49,113 nucleotides of DNA from Brochothrix campestris FSL F6-1037 (GCF_000525915.1 NZ_AODH01000035.1:1-49113); one strand, 5' to 3'; shown: positions 7,621-16,178, counted from the stretch's first letter. Translations and numbers: made by a program. The notes: a model not told the origin generated them from the letters alone.

Positions 7621-8475
7621 CTATCTTTCAAACCAATCATAATAATCGTCAGAAGTTGTTTCTGCATATAGTTTCAATAACTTTGGTCGTAGTGATTGGA
7701 ACACTTGTATTAATTCATTTCCCCCAAAAAAAGTCGAGAAATGTTTTCCTGTCAATTCTTCAGACAAATCAGAAATAAGCTTTTCTGTTTCCTCTTCATT
7801 TGCAAGAATATTAATTAGCTTCCCAACAAGATATCCATCATCAAAAGAGATTTCTTTCTCTTTTAACGTTCCCTCGTAATAATTTTCTATGGCAGTCATA
7901 ATCTTTTCTGTATCCCCATAGTCAAAATCTCTGGTTGCTTCGTAGTAACCCATTACTTCCGAGCTAAGGAAAATAGTCGCATCCTCTCTCTTACTCTCGT
8001 CTAAAGAGGTACGCTCTTTAAGATAAGTTAATGCTAGCCCTTGAATATGCTCTCGTAATAACTTAGAATGGATTTCCGCATAACAATCATCAATAAAGCC
8101 TTCTACTGGATAACCAAAATCCGTTTCCCATCCCGTATTTTTAAAGTCTCCAGTTAAAAAGTCTTCTTTCATTTTTAATGGCACCTCAGGATGATCCTTT
8201 AATAATGCTTCTTGTCCTCGTACCAATAAATAGGCTTGAATATACTCTTCTATTTCACCAAAATAAAACCAGCCAACTGGTTTACCACTAAGCACTGAAA
8301 CCTTCTCAACAACTTCTAATGGAGCTAAAGAATACCCTCTAACATACGAGTTAATCGTTGTCTTAATTAGCCCCAAGCGATTGCCATATTCACTAAAAGA
8401 AAGCCCTAGTTCATCCTTCACTTCTCTCAAACGGCTTCCAACCTGCTCTTTATTCGGTTTTAATAATCCAAACAT
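7621..8475 (-). CDS. XRE-type transcriptional regulator of a mobile element
   Basis: The 284-residue protein has an N-terminal helix-turn-helix of the XRE type (RLREVKDELGLSFSEYGNRLGL, then TTINSYVRG) at about residues 12-60, followed by a long acidic helical part of unknown role. It is transcribed away from the replication module and probably represses it, as in many integrative and mobilisable elements. The start at 8475 is chosen because GCAGGAGG lies eight bases upstream; an ATG at 8496 opens the frame further but has no ribosome binding site. Six repeats of WCGTRTA between it and the next gene are its likely operators. Confidence 0.75.
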   Translation of the reverse strand: MFGLLKPNKEQVGSRLREVKDELGLSFSEYGNRLGLIKTTINSYVRGYSLAPLEVVEKVSVLSGKPVGWFYFGEIEEYIQAYLLVRGQEALLKDHPEVPLKMKEDFLTGDFKNTGWETDFGYPVEGFIDDCYAEIHSKLLREHIQGLALTYLKERTSLDESKREDATIFLSSEVMGYYEATRDFDYGDTEKIMTAIENYYEGTLKEKEISFDDGYLVGKLINILANEEETEKLISDLSEELTGKHFSTFFGGNELIQVFQSLRPKLLKLYAETTSDDYYDWFER

Positions 8476-8547
8476 TTCCAGTTCCTCCTGCGTCATTTCA
8501 TGGTATCTAACAATATTTTGTAGTAGCTCATAATTGATTATAGCACA

Positions 8548-8672
8548 TCGTATACATTTTCGTATATATTTTTCTCGAAAAAGTATTGACTACGTATATA
8601 AATTCGTGTATGATAAATTTGTAGCGGTACCCTACAAAAAAAATTTAACCAAATCGTGTATAAAAACGTGTA
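8548..8672. promoter_or_regulatory. Array of six operator half-sites between divergent XRE and replication genes
   Basis: The motif (T/A)CGT(A/G)TA occurs at 8548, 8560, 8592, 8604, 8654 and 8666. These form three pairs, each with start points exactly 12 bp apart. The middle pair lies within the spacer and -10 of the rep-operon promoter, so a bound repressor would block polymerase. Confidence 0.7.
8586..8614 (+). promoter_or_regulatory. Sigma-A promoter of the replication module
   Basis: TTGACT (8586-8591) and TATGAT (8609-8614) are separated by 17 bases, close to the ideal promoter. It drives the genes from 8691 on. The middle pair of XRE half-sites overlaps it. Confidence 0.8.
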
Positions 8673-8690
8673 AAGAAAGAAAGAACCTGC

Positions 8691-9020
8691 ATGGCAGTAA
8701 AAATTAATGATCTAACATTACCAAAAGAAAAACTAGAAACAGAGTATCAAGTTGTTCAAGTCTCACGGTGGCAAAAAGACGGCGAAGTGCTTGGCTGGAC
8801 GTATGAATGCGTACTTCCAAAGTTACGATTTGAAAAAATCAGCGTCAAAGTTAAAAGCGAAACTCCTGTAATCACTAAAGACGCACTGGATGAACAAGGA
8901 ATGGCAATCATTCGATTTGACAACCTCCTGATTACGCCTTGGGGACGTGTAAATGGGCAATTTGTTAGCTATGGATTAGCCGCTGTTGCCAACAAAGCCA
9001 CACTCATTCCAAATAAATGA
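8691..9020 (+). CDS. Conserved small protein of a mobilisable element, function unknown
   Basis: This 109-residue protein has no signal peptide or membrane helix. It looks beta-rich (YQVVQVSRWQKDGEVLGWTYECV, KISVKVKSE), which could suit a small OB-like fold. Proteins of this size often open the replication or transfer operon of rolling-circle elements. I do not recognise the family and give no function. It is the first gene behind the regulated promoter at 8586, and its stop overlaps the next start in ATGA (9017-9020), so the pair is translationally coupled. Confidence 0.6.
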   Translation: MAVKINDLTLPKEKLETEYQVVQVSRWQKDGEVLGWTYECVLPKLRFEKISVKVKSETPVITKDALDEQGMAIIRFDNLLITPWGRVNGQFVSYGLAAVANKATLIPNK

Positions 9021-9520
9021 CCGAATATTTCACCGCTCATGACGTGTTAGAAAAAGTAGAGGGGTTAAATTCCCTCTCTACTTTGAACAAGTGGGCGAAT
9101 TTTATCCAAAAAAAATGTGATTACCAATTCCACTATGATTATATTCGTTTTGCCAGTCACACCAGCACCAAAAAAAACATCAATCATCGCAAAACTAGAA
9201 TGTTTACAGTAGAAGAAATCCAAAAGTTTCAAAAAGTAGTTGAATTGATTCCAACACTTGGCAGAGACAATTCTTTGCGGATTTTTTTTGATAAGAAGCA
9301 TCATTTAGACGCCATGAAGCATAGTGATCTAATGACTGAAATCATCAAGCAAGTTGAAGTAAGGTTGAAAACTAGAGAAGAATCATTCCAAACCTTAACA
9401 CAACAGGTTCAACGATTAGAAAGACAATATCAAGCATTGGAACAACGCTTCATTCAGCTTGAGGAAGTCCCCGCTACACAGGAGCAAACTTCCAGCGGGT
9501 GGTTTCGACGGAAGCGGTAG
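9017..9520 (+). CDS. Putative DNA-binding protein with C-terminal coiled coil
   Basis: The 167-residue protein starts with a region that resembles a MerR-like winged helix (YFTAHDVLEK, then RMFTVEEIQKFQKVVELI at ~62-79). It ends in a long heptad-patterned helix at about 110-152 (TLTQQVQRLERQYQALEQRF) and a basic tail GWFRRKR. Such proteins are common next to rep genes of mobilisable elements and may help replication or partition. The function is inferred from layout only. The end of the gene runs into a hairpin-rich region that may be the origin. Confidence 0.6.
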   Translation: MTEYFTAHDVLEKVEGLNSLSTLNKWANFIQKKCDYQFHYDYIRFASHTSTKKNINHRKTRMFTVEEIQKFQKVVELIPTLGRDNSLRIFFDKKHHLDAMKHSDLMTEIIKQVEVRLKTREESFQTLTQQVQRLERQYQALEQRFIQLEEVPATQEQTSSGWFRRKR

Positions 9521-9606
9521 AGCTATCAAAGCTCACGCCGTTTTCCGCTCGAAAATCAACCACATGATGGATGATTGCTCTGGAAGAAAGGCGCAGACTT
9601 TCTTCC
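9500..9606. other. Hairpin-rich region, candidate replication or transfer origin
   Basis: An imperfect long inverted repeat spans 9500-9562, with outer arms TGGTT/AACCA, middle segments TCGA/TCGA and CGGAA/TTCCG, and inner AGCT/AGCT. Right after it a perfect 9-bp hairpin (GGAAGAAAG 9582-9590 and CTTTCTTCC 9598-9606) follows. Rolling-circle origins and oriT sites often show such cruciforms close to the rep gene, which starts at 9728. Neither a nick site nor the family is known to me. Confidence 0.4.
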
Positions 9607-9727
9607 TACTTAACTTGATTTATAGAACACTATCTGGCGAAAAAACAAAAGGGTTTATAAAAATCGTTCTTTGATAATTAAATACTAAATAAGAACACTC
9701 AATTTCTATCGGTAGGAGTGATTACGA

Positions 9728-10565
9728 TTGCTACATGGATACAATCAAAAAATCATTGAAACTCCTACGTACATTGAAATTTGGGAATATGAACAACCAA
9801 TACTAGCAAAAAAGAAAAAATTGTGAATGATGAAAAAAAAAGAAAAACCTGACTGGTTGAAAAATACAAAATACACATTTGATGAATTAACTGCAAAAGG
9901 ACAATATGATAGCCTAAAGAGAAAACAAAAACATTATAAAAGCCAACGCTTTGCCGTTGCCCGATTAATTGATACAAACTTTGATAACCAAACTAAATTC
10001 TTAACACTAACCTTTAAAGAGAATATAACGGACATATCTTATACAAATAGTGAGTTTAAAAAATTTATGAAACGACTTAATTATCAACTATACAAAACAA
10101 AGAAATCCCAAATCAAATATTTGGCTACGTGGGAGAAACAAAAACGTGGTGCTATTCACTACCATATTGTCTTATTCGAATTTCCTTACCTACCTCATTC
10201 ACAACTTGTTCAAATTTGGGGACATGGAATTATAGGAATCAATCGAATTGATGTTGATAGCGCTGAGAATAGAGGTCGATATGTGAGTAAATATTTCGAT
10301 AAAGATTTAGAACTAAAGGAACATAAGAAAAAAAGCTTTCTTCAAGTCTCAAAATCTAAAGAAACCTATTGAAACTAAAAAGCTCACAAATAAACCTTAT
10401 GAAGTAAAAAATCAAGAAATACTATTTACAAACAATTATGTAAGGAAAAGTCCTGTCTTCTTTCAGAGTTGGGATGAACAAGGTGCCCCTCGTAAAGAAA
10501 TGGGCTTTGAAGAACAAAACGTTCGCTATACGAAAATAAAAAAATATGGAGGAACACATAAATGA
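9728..10565 (+). pseudogene. Rolling-circle replication initiator (HUH Rep), frameshifted
   Basis: The core (9827-10372) holds the HUH motif in KRGAIHYHIVLFEF and the catalytic tyrosine region RGRYVSKYFDKD, so it is a single-strand nickase for rolling-circle replication. A TTG at 9728 behind GTAGGAGTG opens with an N-terminal peptide YIEIWEYEQPI typical of the family, which ends at TGA 9824 just before the core. Compensating one-base errors near the A runs at 9815-9820 and 9832-9841 would join them. After 10334 the frame changes in an A7 run (10328-10334). The C-terminal part then reads on to TGA 10563-10565. The gene overlaps the next start in ATGA. Confidence 0.75.
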
Positions 10566-10775
10566 ACGAACTCACTATTTTATTGTCTGACTCTCAAAAG
10601 AAAGGGTTACAGGAAACAATCCACCAGCTATTAGAAATTGAAATCACACAATTTCAAACTGATTTAGGATTAAATAAGCGATATCTTAAAAAGCTACAAT
10701 TATGCCAATATCTCAATCTTTCCAATAATACTATTTATAAATTAATTATAGAAGGACTACCTCGAATTAATATCA
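10562..10775 (+). pseudogene. Excisionase-like helix-turn-helix gene, 3' end lost at the Tn7 junction
   Basis: About 70 residues are genuine: an N-terminal helical part, then LCQYLNLSNNTIYKLIIEGLPRI, a helix-turn-helix like those of element excisionases. An integrase gene usually follows such a gene. The frame runs on to 10825 but its last ~18 residues are the antisense of tnsB, so the true 3' end is missing. The junction falls at about 10758-10775. The intact product was probably a directionality factor or replication helper of the mobilisable element. Confidence 0.6.
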
Positions 10776-11846
10776 ATGCCGTATTGCTTACAAAATTCAA
10801 CTTTATCGGCAACCATGTTATCTAAAGCCATCATCGCGCCTTGCCATGAAGGTCCTTCTAAACCTACATAAATGCCTGTAATAATACGCGAATAAATATC
10901 AACAATGGCATAAACTACAGGCCTACCAATAATTCGATTTACATCAAAAGAACTCACTAAATAAATATCTGCAATCGTTGCGTCAATTTGAAAACGTGTG
11001 CCTGGTCCATTTGTTTCAACCTCAGAATTACTTAATAAGGGACGATGCTTTAGATCGTATTCTTTTGCACTTTTGCGAAATTCGATGTCCTTCTTAGGGT
11101 CTTCCAATTTCTTAAACCAATAATAAAACTGGTGGTATGATGGAATTCGATTCGGCTCCCAAATACGGTAATGGATTTCTCCGTTTTCTTTATAGCGGTC
11201 TGAGTAAAAGTCCCGCAAAATAAATCCATATACGTCCTTTAATGAATAGTTATTTGCTTTACGGTAATATTTATTTATCACGTGTTCAAATTGCGTTTTA
11301 ATCTCATCTGTAATGTTAATGCCACTTCGATACTCTCCATTAACTGTCACCCTACGTGGACGTCCTACTTTTTCAGCACTTAATTTTTTTGTCTTACCTC
11401 GACCACCTGAATTTGCATAATCAGGAAGCATCGCGTTTTTATTCATGCCACGCTGCCAATACCGGCTGAGTAATTTTTTTTACCTTCGTTTTTCCTAGTC
11501 CACTCTGTTCTGAAATCTCTCTAATTTTCGCTTCGCGTCCTTGTTTCTTCAAAAGCTCATTCATATTTGGTAGTAAATACTTTTCAACCGTTTCCCAATC
11601 TTCATCACGCTTATTTTTTTGTATAACCGTTAATTCACTATCTGGGATTGCTCTCGCAAATGGATCGGTCACTATAAGTAAATCCCCTTGATTAAGCTCT
11701 AATTCTAAATGACTGTATAGCTCTCTTTTTGGCATAGCGCTTGTTGTATCGATGTTTACGACATAGACATAGGATTGTTCAATTTCAATAATGCGAATGC
11801 GCTGTGAATCAGCTGTGTACTGCAATACTTGGTTAATATAAATCAT
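10757..11846 (-). pseudogene. tnsB: Tn7-like transposase TnsB, truncated and frameshifted
   Basis: The N-terminal part (11439-11846) and core (10757-11446) join if one A is removed from the A8 run at 11474-11481 (plus strand T8), giving KKLLSRYWQRGMNKNAMLPD. The core is an RNase-H type DDE transposase of the TnsB/Mu group; FQIDATIADIYLV holds the first catalytic Asp. The protein stops after KQYGIDI, before the second Asp and the Glu, so it cannot be active. The stop is created by fusion to the mobilisable-element gene at about 10758-10775. The start overlaps the tnsA stop (ATGA), as expected for a tnsA-tnsB operon. The tnsC and tnsD genes are absent. Confidence 0.85.
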
Positions 11847-12682
11847 CCGTACTTCACCTTCTTCAGCTTGCTTTCATCAATTGATTGAATAACAAGTGGT
11901 TGCTCTACGTTTAGCGGTTCTAACATATCAATTCGAATTGTTTTCGTTGCGAGTAAATGATAAAACAATGTCATTCCACTACCTAAAGGCAAATGCGTAT
12001 CCCTATCAAATGCATTCGTAATAGCTCGAATACTTTCATCATTCGTTAAAAGGCGCTGTAATAATGCCATAGACAAGTCTTCGATATACTGACCGCTTAA
12101 GCTTTGAAAAGCGTCATAATGCTCAAGGCTGTAATAATCATGAATATAGCTAATATTTCTCGCCATTTCTTTCGGGATTTCTAGCTCCGTTACAATGCCC
12201 CAATCAATTTGCCTTCTTTCCCAATACACACGTTCAATCTCAAATTTCTCAATGACACGTTCTTTTAATAGCTCGTCCTTCATTTTGATTGTTCTAGCAA
12301 GTTCAACAAGCCCTTCACCTTTATCTACGGTTAATAAAAAATCTGTTGTCATCACAATAGGCTCATGCGTTTTTGGGTCTGTAGGATGTTTAATTCCTAA
12401 CTCATCTGCAATGACAATTGTTTCTTCCAACGGTAGTAAAGGAAATTGCTCTCGAATATCAACAACAAAATCTGAGTATTCAGTTAAATAAAAGTGGTTT
12501 CGTTCCAAATCTGATAGAAATTCATGCTGTCTGTTTGTTTTAATGCCTTTTAAACGTGTGGAACGCCCTTTTGAAGCAACGTCTTGAATGTTTAGCCAAG
12601 GTTTATACTCAGAGCCAACGCCAGAACCGCGACCTTCTTTAATCCACTTTTCGATTTTAGATGTTCTTGCTCGTTTAGACAT
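11843..12682 (-). CDS. tnsA: Tn7-like transposon endonuclease TnsA
   Basis: The 279-residue protein looks like a full TnsA, the restriction-like nuclease that cuts the 5' ends of Tn7-type transposons while TnsB cuts the 3' ends. The N-terminal nuclease domain has candidate catalytic residues Glu60 in LSDLE, Asp114 in VMTTDFLL and Lys133 in RTIKMKDE, spaced as in Tn7 TnsA (63/114/132). A C-terminal helical domain that would contact TnsC follows. The start at 12682 is set by AAAGGGGTG seven bases upstream, which is locked in a 15-bp hairpin. It is the gene next to the transposon end and glmS, the Tn7 order. It is probably stranded, because tnsB is broken. Confidence 0.88.
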   Translation of the reverse strand: MSKRARTSKIEKWIKEGRGSGVGSEYKPWLNIQDVASKGRSTRLKGIKTNRQHEFLSDLERNHFYLTEYSDFVVDIREQFPLLPLEETIVIADELGIKHPTDPKTHEPIVMTTDFLLTVDKGEGLVELARTIKMKDELLKERVIEKFEIERVYWERRQIDWGIVTELEIPKEMARNISYIHDYYSLEHYDAFQSLSGQYIEDLSMALLQRLLTNDESIRAITNAFDRDTHLPLGSGMTLFYHLLATKTIRIDMLEPLNVEQPLVIQSIDESKLKKVKYG

Positions 12683-12685
12683 AAA

Positions 12686-12724
12686 AAACACCCCTTTAGA
12701 CAAATATAATCTAAAGGGGTGTTT
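12686..12724 (-). promoter_or_regulatory. Strong hairpin before tnsA, terminator and ribosome-site mask
   Basis: A perfect 15-bp stem (12686-12700 with 12710-12724, loop 9) directly precedes the tnsA start on the minus strand. The downstream arm contains the tnsA Shine-Dalgarno and is followed by six T residues, so it has the form of an intrinsic terminator. glmS is transcribed toward tnsA, so this hairpin would stop or silence read-through from glmS. Confidence 0.7.
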
Positions 12725-12726
12725 CA

Positions 12727-12810
12727 TCGCAACTTTTTTACAACCGTCGCGACTTTATTTTAAACATCGTATCTTTTTTATAAACGTCGCAACTTTATTT
12801 AAAAGCTACA
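12727..12810. mobile_element. Right end of a Tn7-like transposon with four TnsB-type repeats
   Basis: The motif TCG(C/T)(A/G)(A/T)CTTT(A/T)TTT starts at 12727, 12747, 12767 and 12787, exactly 20 bp apart. The element probably ends with ACA at 12808-12810, that is TGT read outward-in, the Tn7 terminal triplet. The terminus lies 24 bp from the glmS stop codon. Tn7 has four TnsB sites in the end next to glmS, so this matches well. The other end is not in the window. Confidence 0.82.
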
Positions 12811-12870
12811 TTGAATGAGCTGAATTAACTTTCACTACTCAACTGTTACTGATTTTGCCAAGTTACGTGG
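12811..12870. other. attTn7 site at the 3' end of glmS
   Basis: The glmS C-terminus [12 protein letters not shown] is the conserved target read by TnsD in Tn7 and relatives. The transposon end lies 24 bp past the stop codon. TTGAA at 12811-12815 would be the 5-bp target duplication; the matching copy at the far end is not in view. Confidence 0.75.
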
Positions 12871-14639
12871 TTTATCCACATCACAGTCACGCGCCAATGC
12901 CGCATAGTAAGCGAACAATTGCGTGAACACGACTGACACAAGTGGTGTCAGTTCTAAGGCTGTGTTCGGAATTACAAACGTATCTTCTGGTTGAGCTAAG
13001 CTCTCTGTCACAACGGTTGCAACATGTGCACCACGTGATTGCACTTCTGAGCAATTGCTACGGATTTGGAGCTGTGTATGCGGTTGTGTAATTAAGGCAA
13101 TCACAGGTGTGTTATCTTCGATGAGAGCAATCGTCCCGTGTTTCAATTCACCACTTGAAAAGCCTTCAGCTTGAATGTATGATATTTCTTTCAGTTTTAA
13201 AGCCGCTTCGAGTGACACAAAGTAATCAACACCACGGCCTAAGAAGAAGGCATTTCGTGTTGTCGCTACATAATCATGCACCAACTGCTGAATCTGCTCT
13301 TTTTCATCAATGATTGTTTGCATTGCATTGGCAACAATCCCTAATTCATGCACCATGTCGTTCGTTTGAGTATGGCCGTTTGCCTTACCTAACGTTTCAG
13401 CTAAAATGCTCAAGACAGCAACTTGGGCTGTATATGCCTTCGTTGAAGCAACGGCAATTTCAGGGCCTGCGTGTAACAATAACGTATGGCTTGCTTCACG
13501 TGATAAGGTTGAACCGGCCACATTTGTTAATGTGATTGCAGTGTGGCCAAGTTGTTTAATTTTAACGAGTACTTGGCGACTATCAGCTGTTTCACCACTT
13601 TGTGAGATAAACAAGAATACTGGTTTCGCAGACAACAACGGCATATCGTAACCAAATTCACTGGCAACAACGACTTCAACCGGAATCCCGGCTTTTTCTT
13701 CAATCAGTTTGCGTCCAATTAAACCGGCATGGTAGCTCGTACCACAGGCCACAATATAGAGGCGATCAGCTGCATTAATTGCTGCCATCAAGTCGGCATC
13801 AATTGTAAACGAGCCGTCTTTTGCTTGGTATTTTTGAACAATGCGACGAATCACACCAGGTTGCTCATCCATTTCTTTCATCATGTAATGTGGGTACATT
13901 CCTTTTTCAACGTCATCGGCATCGATTGCCGCTGTATAAGGGGCACGCACCACCACTTCATTTGTATCACCATCAAACAAATGATACGACTCAGCCGTTA
14001 ACACACCCATTTCACGGTCGTTAATTTCAACAAATTGATCGGTTTGACGAATAACTGCCATTGCATCACTCGCTAACATCATCGCGTCGTTGCCAACACC
14101 AATTAAGAGTGGGCTTTTGTTCTTCGCAAAAAACAATTCGCCTTCACGTTGCATATCGATTAAACCAAAGGCATATGACCCTGCTAATTCATTCAGTACC
14201 GCACGAAAAATTTCCTCAGTCGAGAGACCGTCTTTTGCAAACACATCCATCATTTGCACAACGACTTCCGTATCAGTATCACTTTTCAAGTTTACACCGT
14301 TTAAATACGTTGCTTGTAACTGACGGTAGTTGTCAATGACACCGTTATGGACTAACGTGAAACGGCCTGAATGTGATTGGTGTGGATGTGCATTACTTTC
14401 GCTCGGTACACCATGTGTTGCCCAACGTGTATGACCAATCCCACAAGTTCCATATTGTTCAGCTGTAACAGCTGCACGTAAATCAGCAATCCGTCCCTTT
14501 GTTTTAGTCGTTGTCACAGTATGATTTGCTACTAGGCAATGCCCGCTGAATCATAGCCACGATATTCCAATTTTTCTAACCCATCTAACAACACATTTGT
14601 TGCATTTAATTTCCCGATATAACCAACGATTCCGCACAT
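12835..14639 (-). pseudogene. glmS: Glutamine-fructose-6-phosphate aminotransferase GlmS, one-base deletion
   Basis: GlmS makes glucosamine-6-phosphate from fructose-6-phosphate and glutamine, the first step to UDP-GlcNAc. The start at 14639 gives [10 protein letters not shown] with the catalytic Cys2; AGGAGG eight bases upstream supports it over an in-frame ATG at 14645 that is only two bases away. The frame breaks after [11 protein letters not shown] at about 14533-14536, where one base is missing, and resumes as [18 protein letters not shown]. Two SIS domains (CGTSYHAGL, then [17 protein letters not shown]) and the C-terminus follow. The remaining frame alone (from 14517) would lack the glutaminase Cys. 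GlmS is essential in most such bacteria, so a sequencing error is likely. Confidence 0.88.
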
Positions 14640-14659
14640 ATTCATTTCCTCCTAAAGTG

Positions 14660-14820
14660 TATTAAAACGCTTCAAGAACGACCGTTGTTCACGTGGTTGT
14701 TGTGCAAGTAGTCACCCGCTTGTTTTAACCTTGTGTATCGACCCCAACAGGCCGGAAAGTATCCGCCGAATCCTCGATAACTTTCTCCTCGTCTACTTAA
14801 ACATTCTAAGTACTGGCGCT
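14660..14820 (-). ncRNA. glmS ribozyme/riboswitch
   Basis: On the minus strand the leader of glmS starts with AGCGCCAG, the conserved cleavage-site core, with the scissile bond between A14820 and G14819. It continues with GACGAGGAGAAAGTTATCG and ATTCGGCGGAT, the hallmark segments of the glmS ribozyme core. Glucosamine-6-phosphate acts as cofactor for self-cleavage, which lowers glmS mRNA. The 3' border before the ribosome binding site at about 14650 is approximate. Confidence 0.93.
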
Positions 14821-14931
14821 AGCAATTAAGCTTTTAATAAATTGGTACAGTCCTCTATTCGTTTTTTTCTAACATAACTAATCATACTACAGAGCGATAT
14901 ATCACGTCAACACCTAACAATTAAAGGGAAC

Positions 14932-14965
14932 AAAAAAACTAACATCTGTTAAAAGATGTTAGTTT
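14932..14965 (-). terminator. Terminator after deoB
   Basis: A 12-bp stem (14936-14947 with 14954-14965, loop 6) is followed on the minus strand by a run of T (14938-14932). It separates deoB from glmS, so glmS needs its own promoter between 14821 and 14931. Confidence 0.85.
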
Positions 14966-14993
14966 ACTATAATTGGTATAGTTCAATTCGGGG

Positions 14994-16178
14994 TTAATTT
15001 AATTCTGGCAAGAAACTTGTACCATAATCAGGCATTTTAACAGTAAAATTGGCAGCTACCGTTGCGCCTAAATCAGCAAACGTCCCGCGTAATGGCAACT
15101 CACCCGCTTCTTTAAGCGCTTTTGAGTAAACGAGCAATGGCACATACTCACGGGTATGATCAGTCCCTTTATAGGTCGGATCATTACCATGATCGGCTGT
15201 AATAATAAGCAAGTCATCCTCAGCTAAGTTGGCAAACACTTCTGGTAAGCGGGCATCAAATGCTTCTAATGCATCCCCATAACCAATGGGGTTGCGACGA
15301 TGACCATAGACCGCATCAAAATCGACTAGGTTTAAGAAACTCATGCCGTGGAAGTCGGATTTTAACACGTCAACAAACTTATCCATCCCATCCATATTTG
15401 ACTGCGTCCGAATCGCTTTTGTCACACCTTCACCATCAAAAATATCTGCAATTTTACCGATTGCTACCACATCTAAACCACCGTCTTTCACGTGATCCAT
15501 TACTGTTTTATCAAATGGTTTCAGCGCATAATCGTGACGGTTTGGCGTACGAGTAAAATCTGCCGCTGATGTCCCTAAGTAGGGACGTGCAATAATTCGA
15601 CCGAGCATGTATGGATCTTCACGTGTGATTTCACGACAGTACTCACAAATACGATATAGTTCGTCCAACGGAATAACTTCTTCATGTGCAGCAATTTGTA
15701 ATACTGAATCTGCTGAGGTATACACAATTAAAGCTCCTGTCTGCAACTGTTCTTCACCGAGTTCTTCTAATATTTCAGTCCCACTCGCAGGTTTATTCCC
15801 AATAACTTTCCGCCCAGAAAACGCCTCGATTTTTCCGATTAATTCGGCGGGAAAACCATTTTCAAACACGCGGAACGGTGTATCAATAAAAAGTCCCATA
15901 ATTTCCCAGTGACCGGTCATCGTATCTTTACCAGCCGATGTTTCTTGCATTTTTGTATAATAACCTAAGGGTGTGTCTGTTTGAGGCACACCTTCTATTT
16001 GTTTGATATTTGATAACCCGAGTTTTGCTAAATTAGGTAAATTCAAGCCCTTTTTCTCACGTGCGATATGCCCTAATGTGTCGACATCAAAATCGCCAAA
16101 TTGAGCGGCATCTGGCGCCTCACCAATACCGACTGAATCCATTACAATTACATGTATCCGTTTGAATTTTTCACTCAT
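14994..16178 (-). CDS. deoB: Phosphopentomutase
   Basis: DeoB interconverts ribose-1-phosphate or deoxyribose-1-phosphate with the 5-phosphates in nucleoside salvage. The 394-residue length is normal. Alkaline-phosphatase-superfamily metal motifs are present: MDSVGIGE (residues 13-20), the phospho-acceptor Thr in [13 protein letters not shown] (~90), and [19 protein letters not shown] (~330-348). The start follows GAGGGAG. It stands alone between glmM and glmS, with a terminator behind it; no other deo gene is near. Confidence 0.95.
   Translation of the reverse strand: MSEKFKRIHVIVMDSVGIGEAPDAAQFGDFDVDTLGHIAREKKGLNLPNLAKLGLSNIKQIEGVPQTDTPLGYYTKMQETSAGKDTMTGHWEIMGLFIDTPFRVFENGFPAELIGKIEAFSGRKVIGNKPASGTEILEELGEEQLQTGALIVYTSADSVLQIAAHEEVIPLDELYRICEYCREITREDPYMLGRIIARPYLGTSAADFTRTPNRHDYALKPFDKTVMDHVKDGGLDVVAIGKIADIFDGEGVTKAIRTQSNMDGMDKFVDVLKSDFHGMSFLNLVDFDAVYGHRRNPIGYGDALEAFDARLPEVFANLAEDDLLIITADHGNDPTYKGTDHTREYVPLLVYSKALKEAGELPLRGTFADLGATVAANFTVKMPDYGTSFLPELN

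Noticed and set aside
9459..9674. 71-codon ORF after the coiled-coil gene
   Set aside because: It starts inside the previous gene, lacks a ribosome site and runs through the hairpin region that looks like an origin.
10776..10825. C-terminal extension of the xis-like protein as a novel fusion
   Set aside because: The last 18 residues are translated from the antisense of tnsB, so they are a junction by-product.
13314..14339. Several plus-strand ORFs of 70-90 codons opposite glmS
   Set aside because: They are antisense shadows with overlapping frames, no ribosome sites and no recognisable domains.
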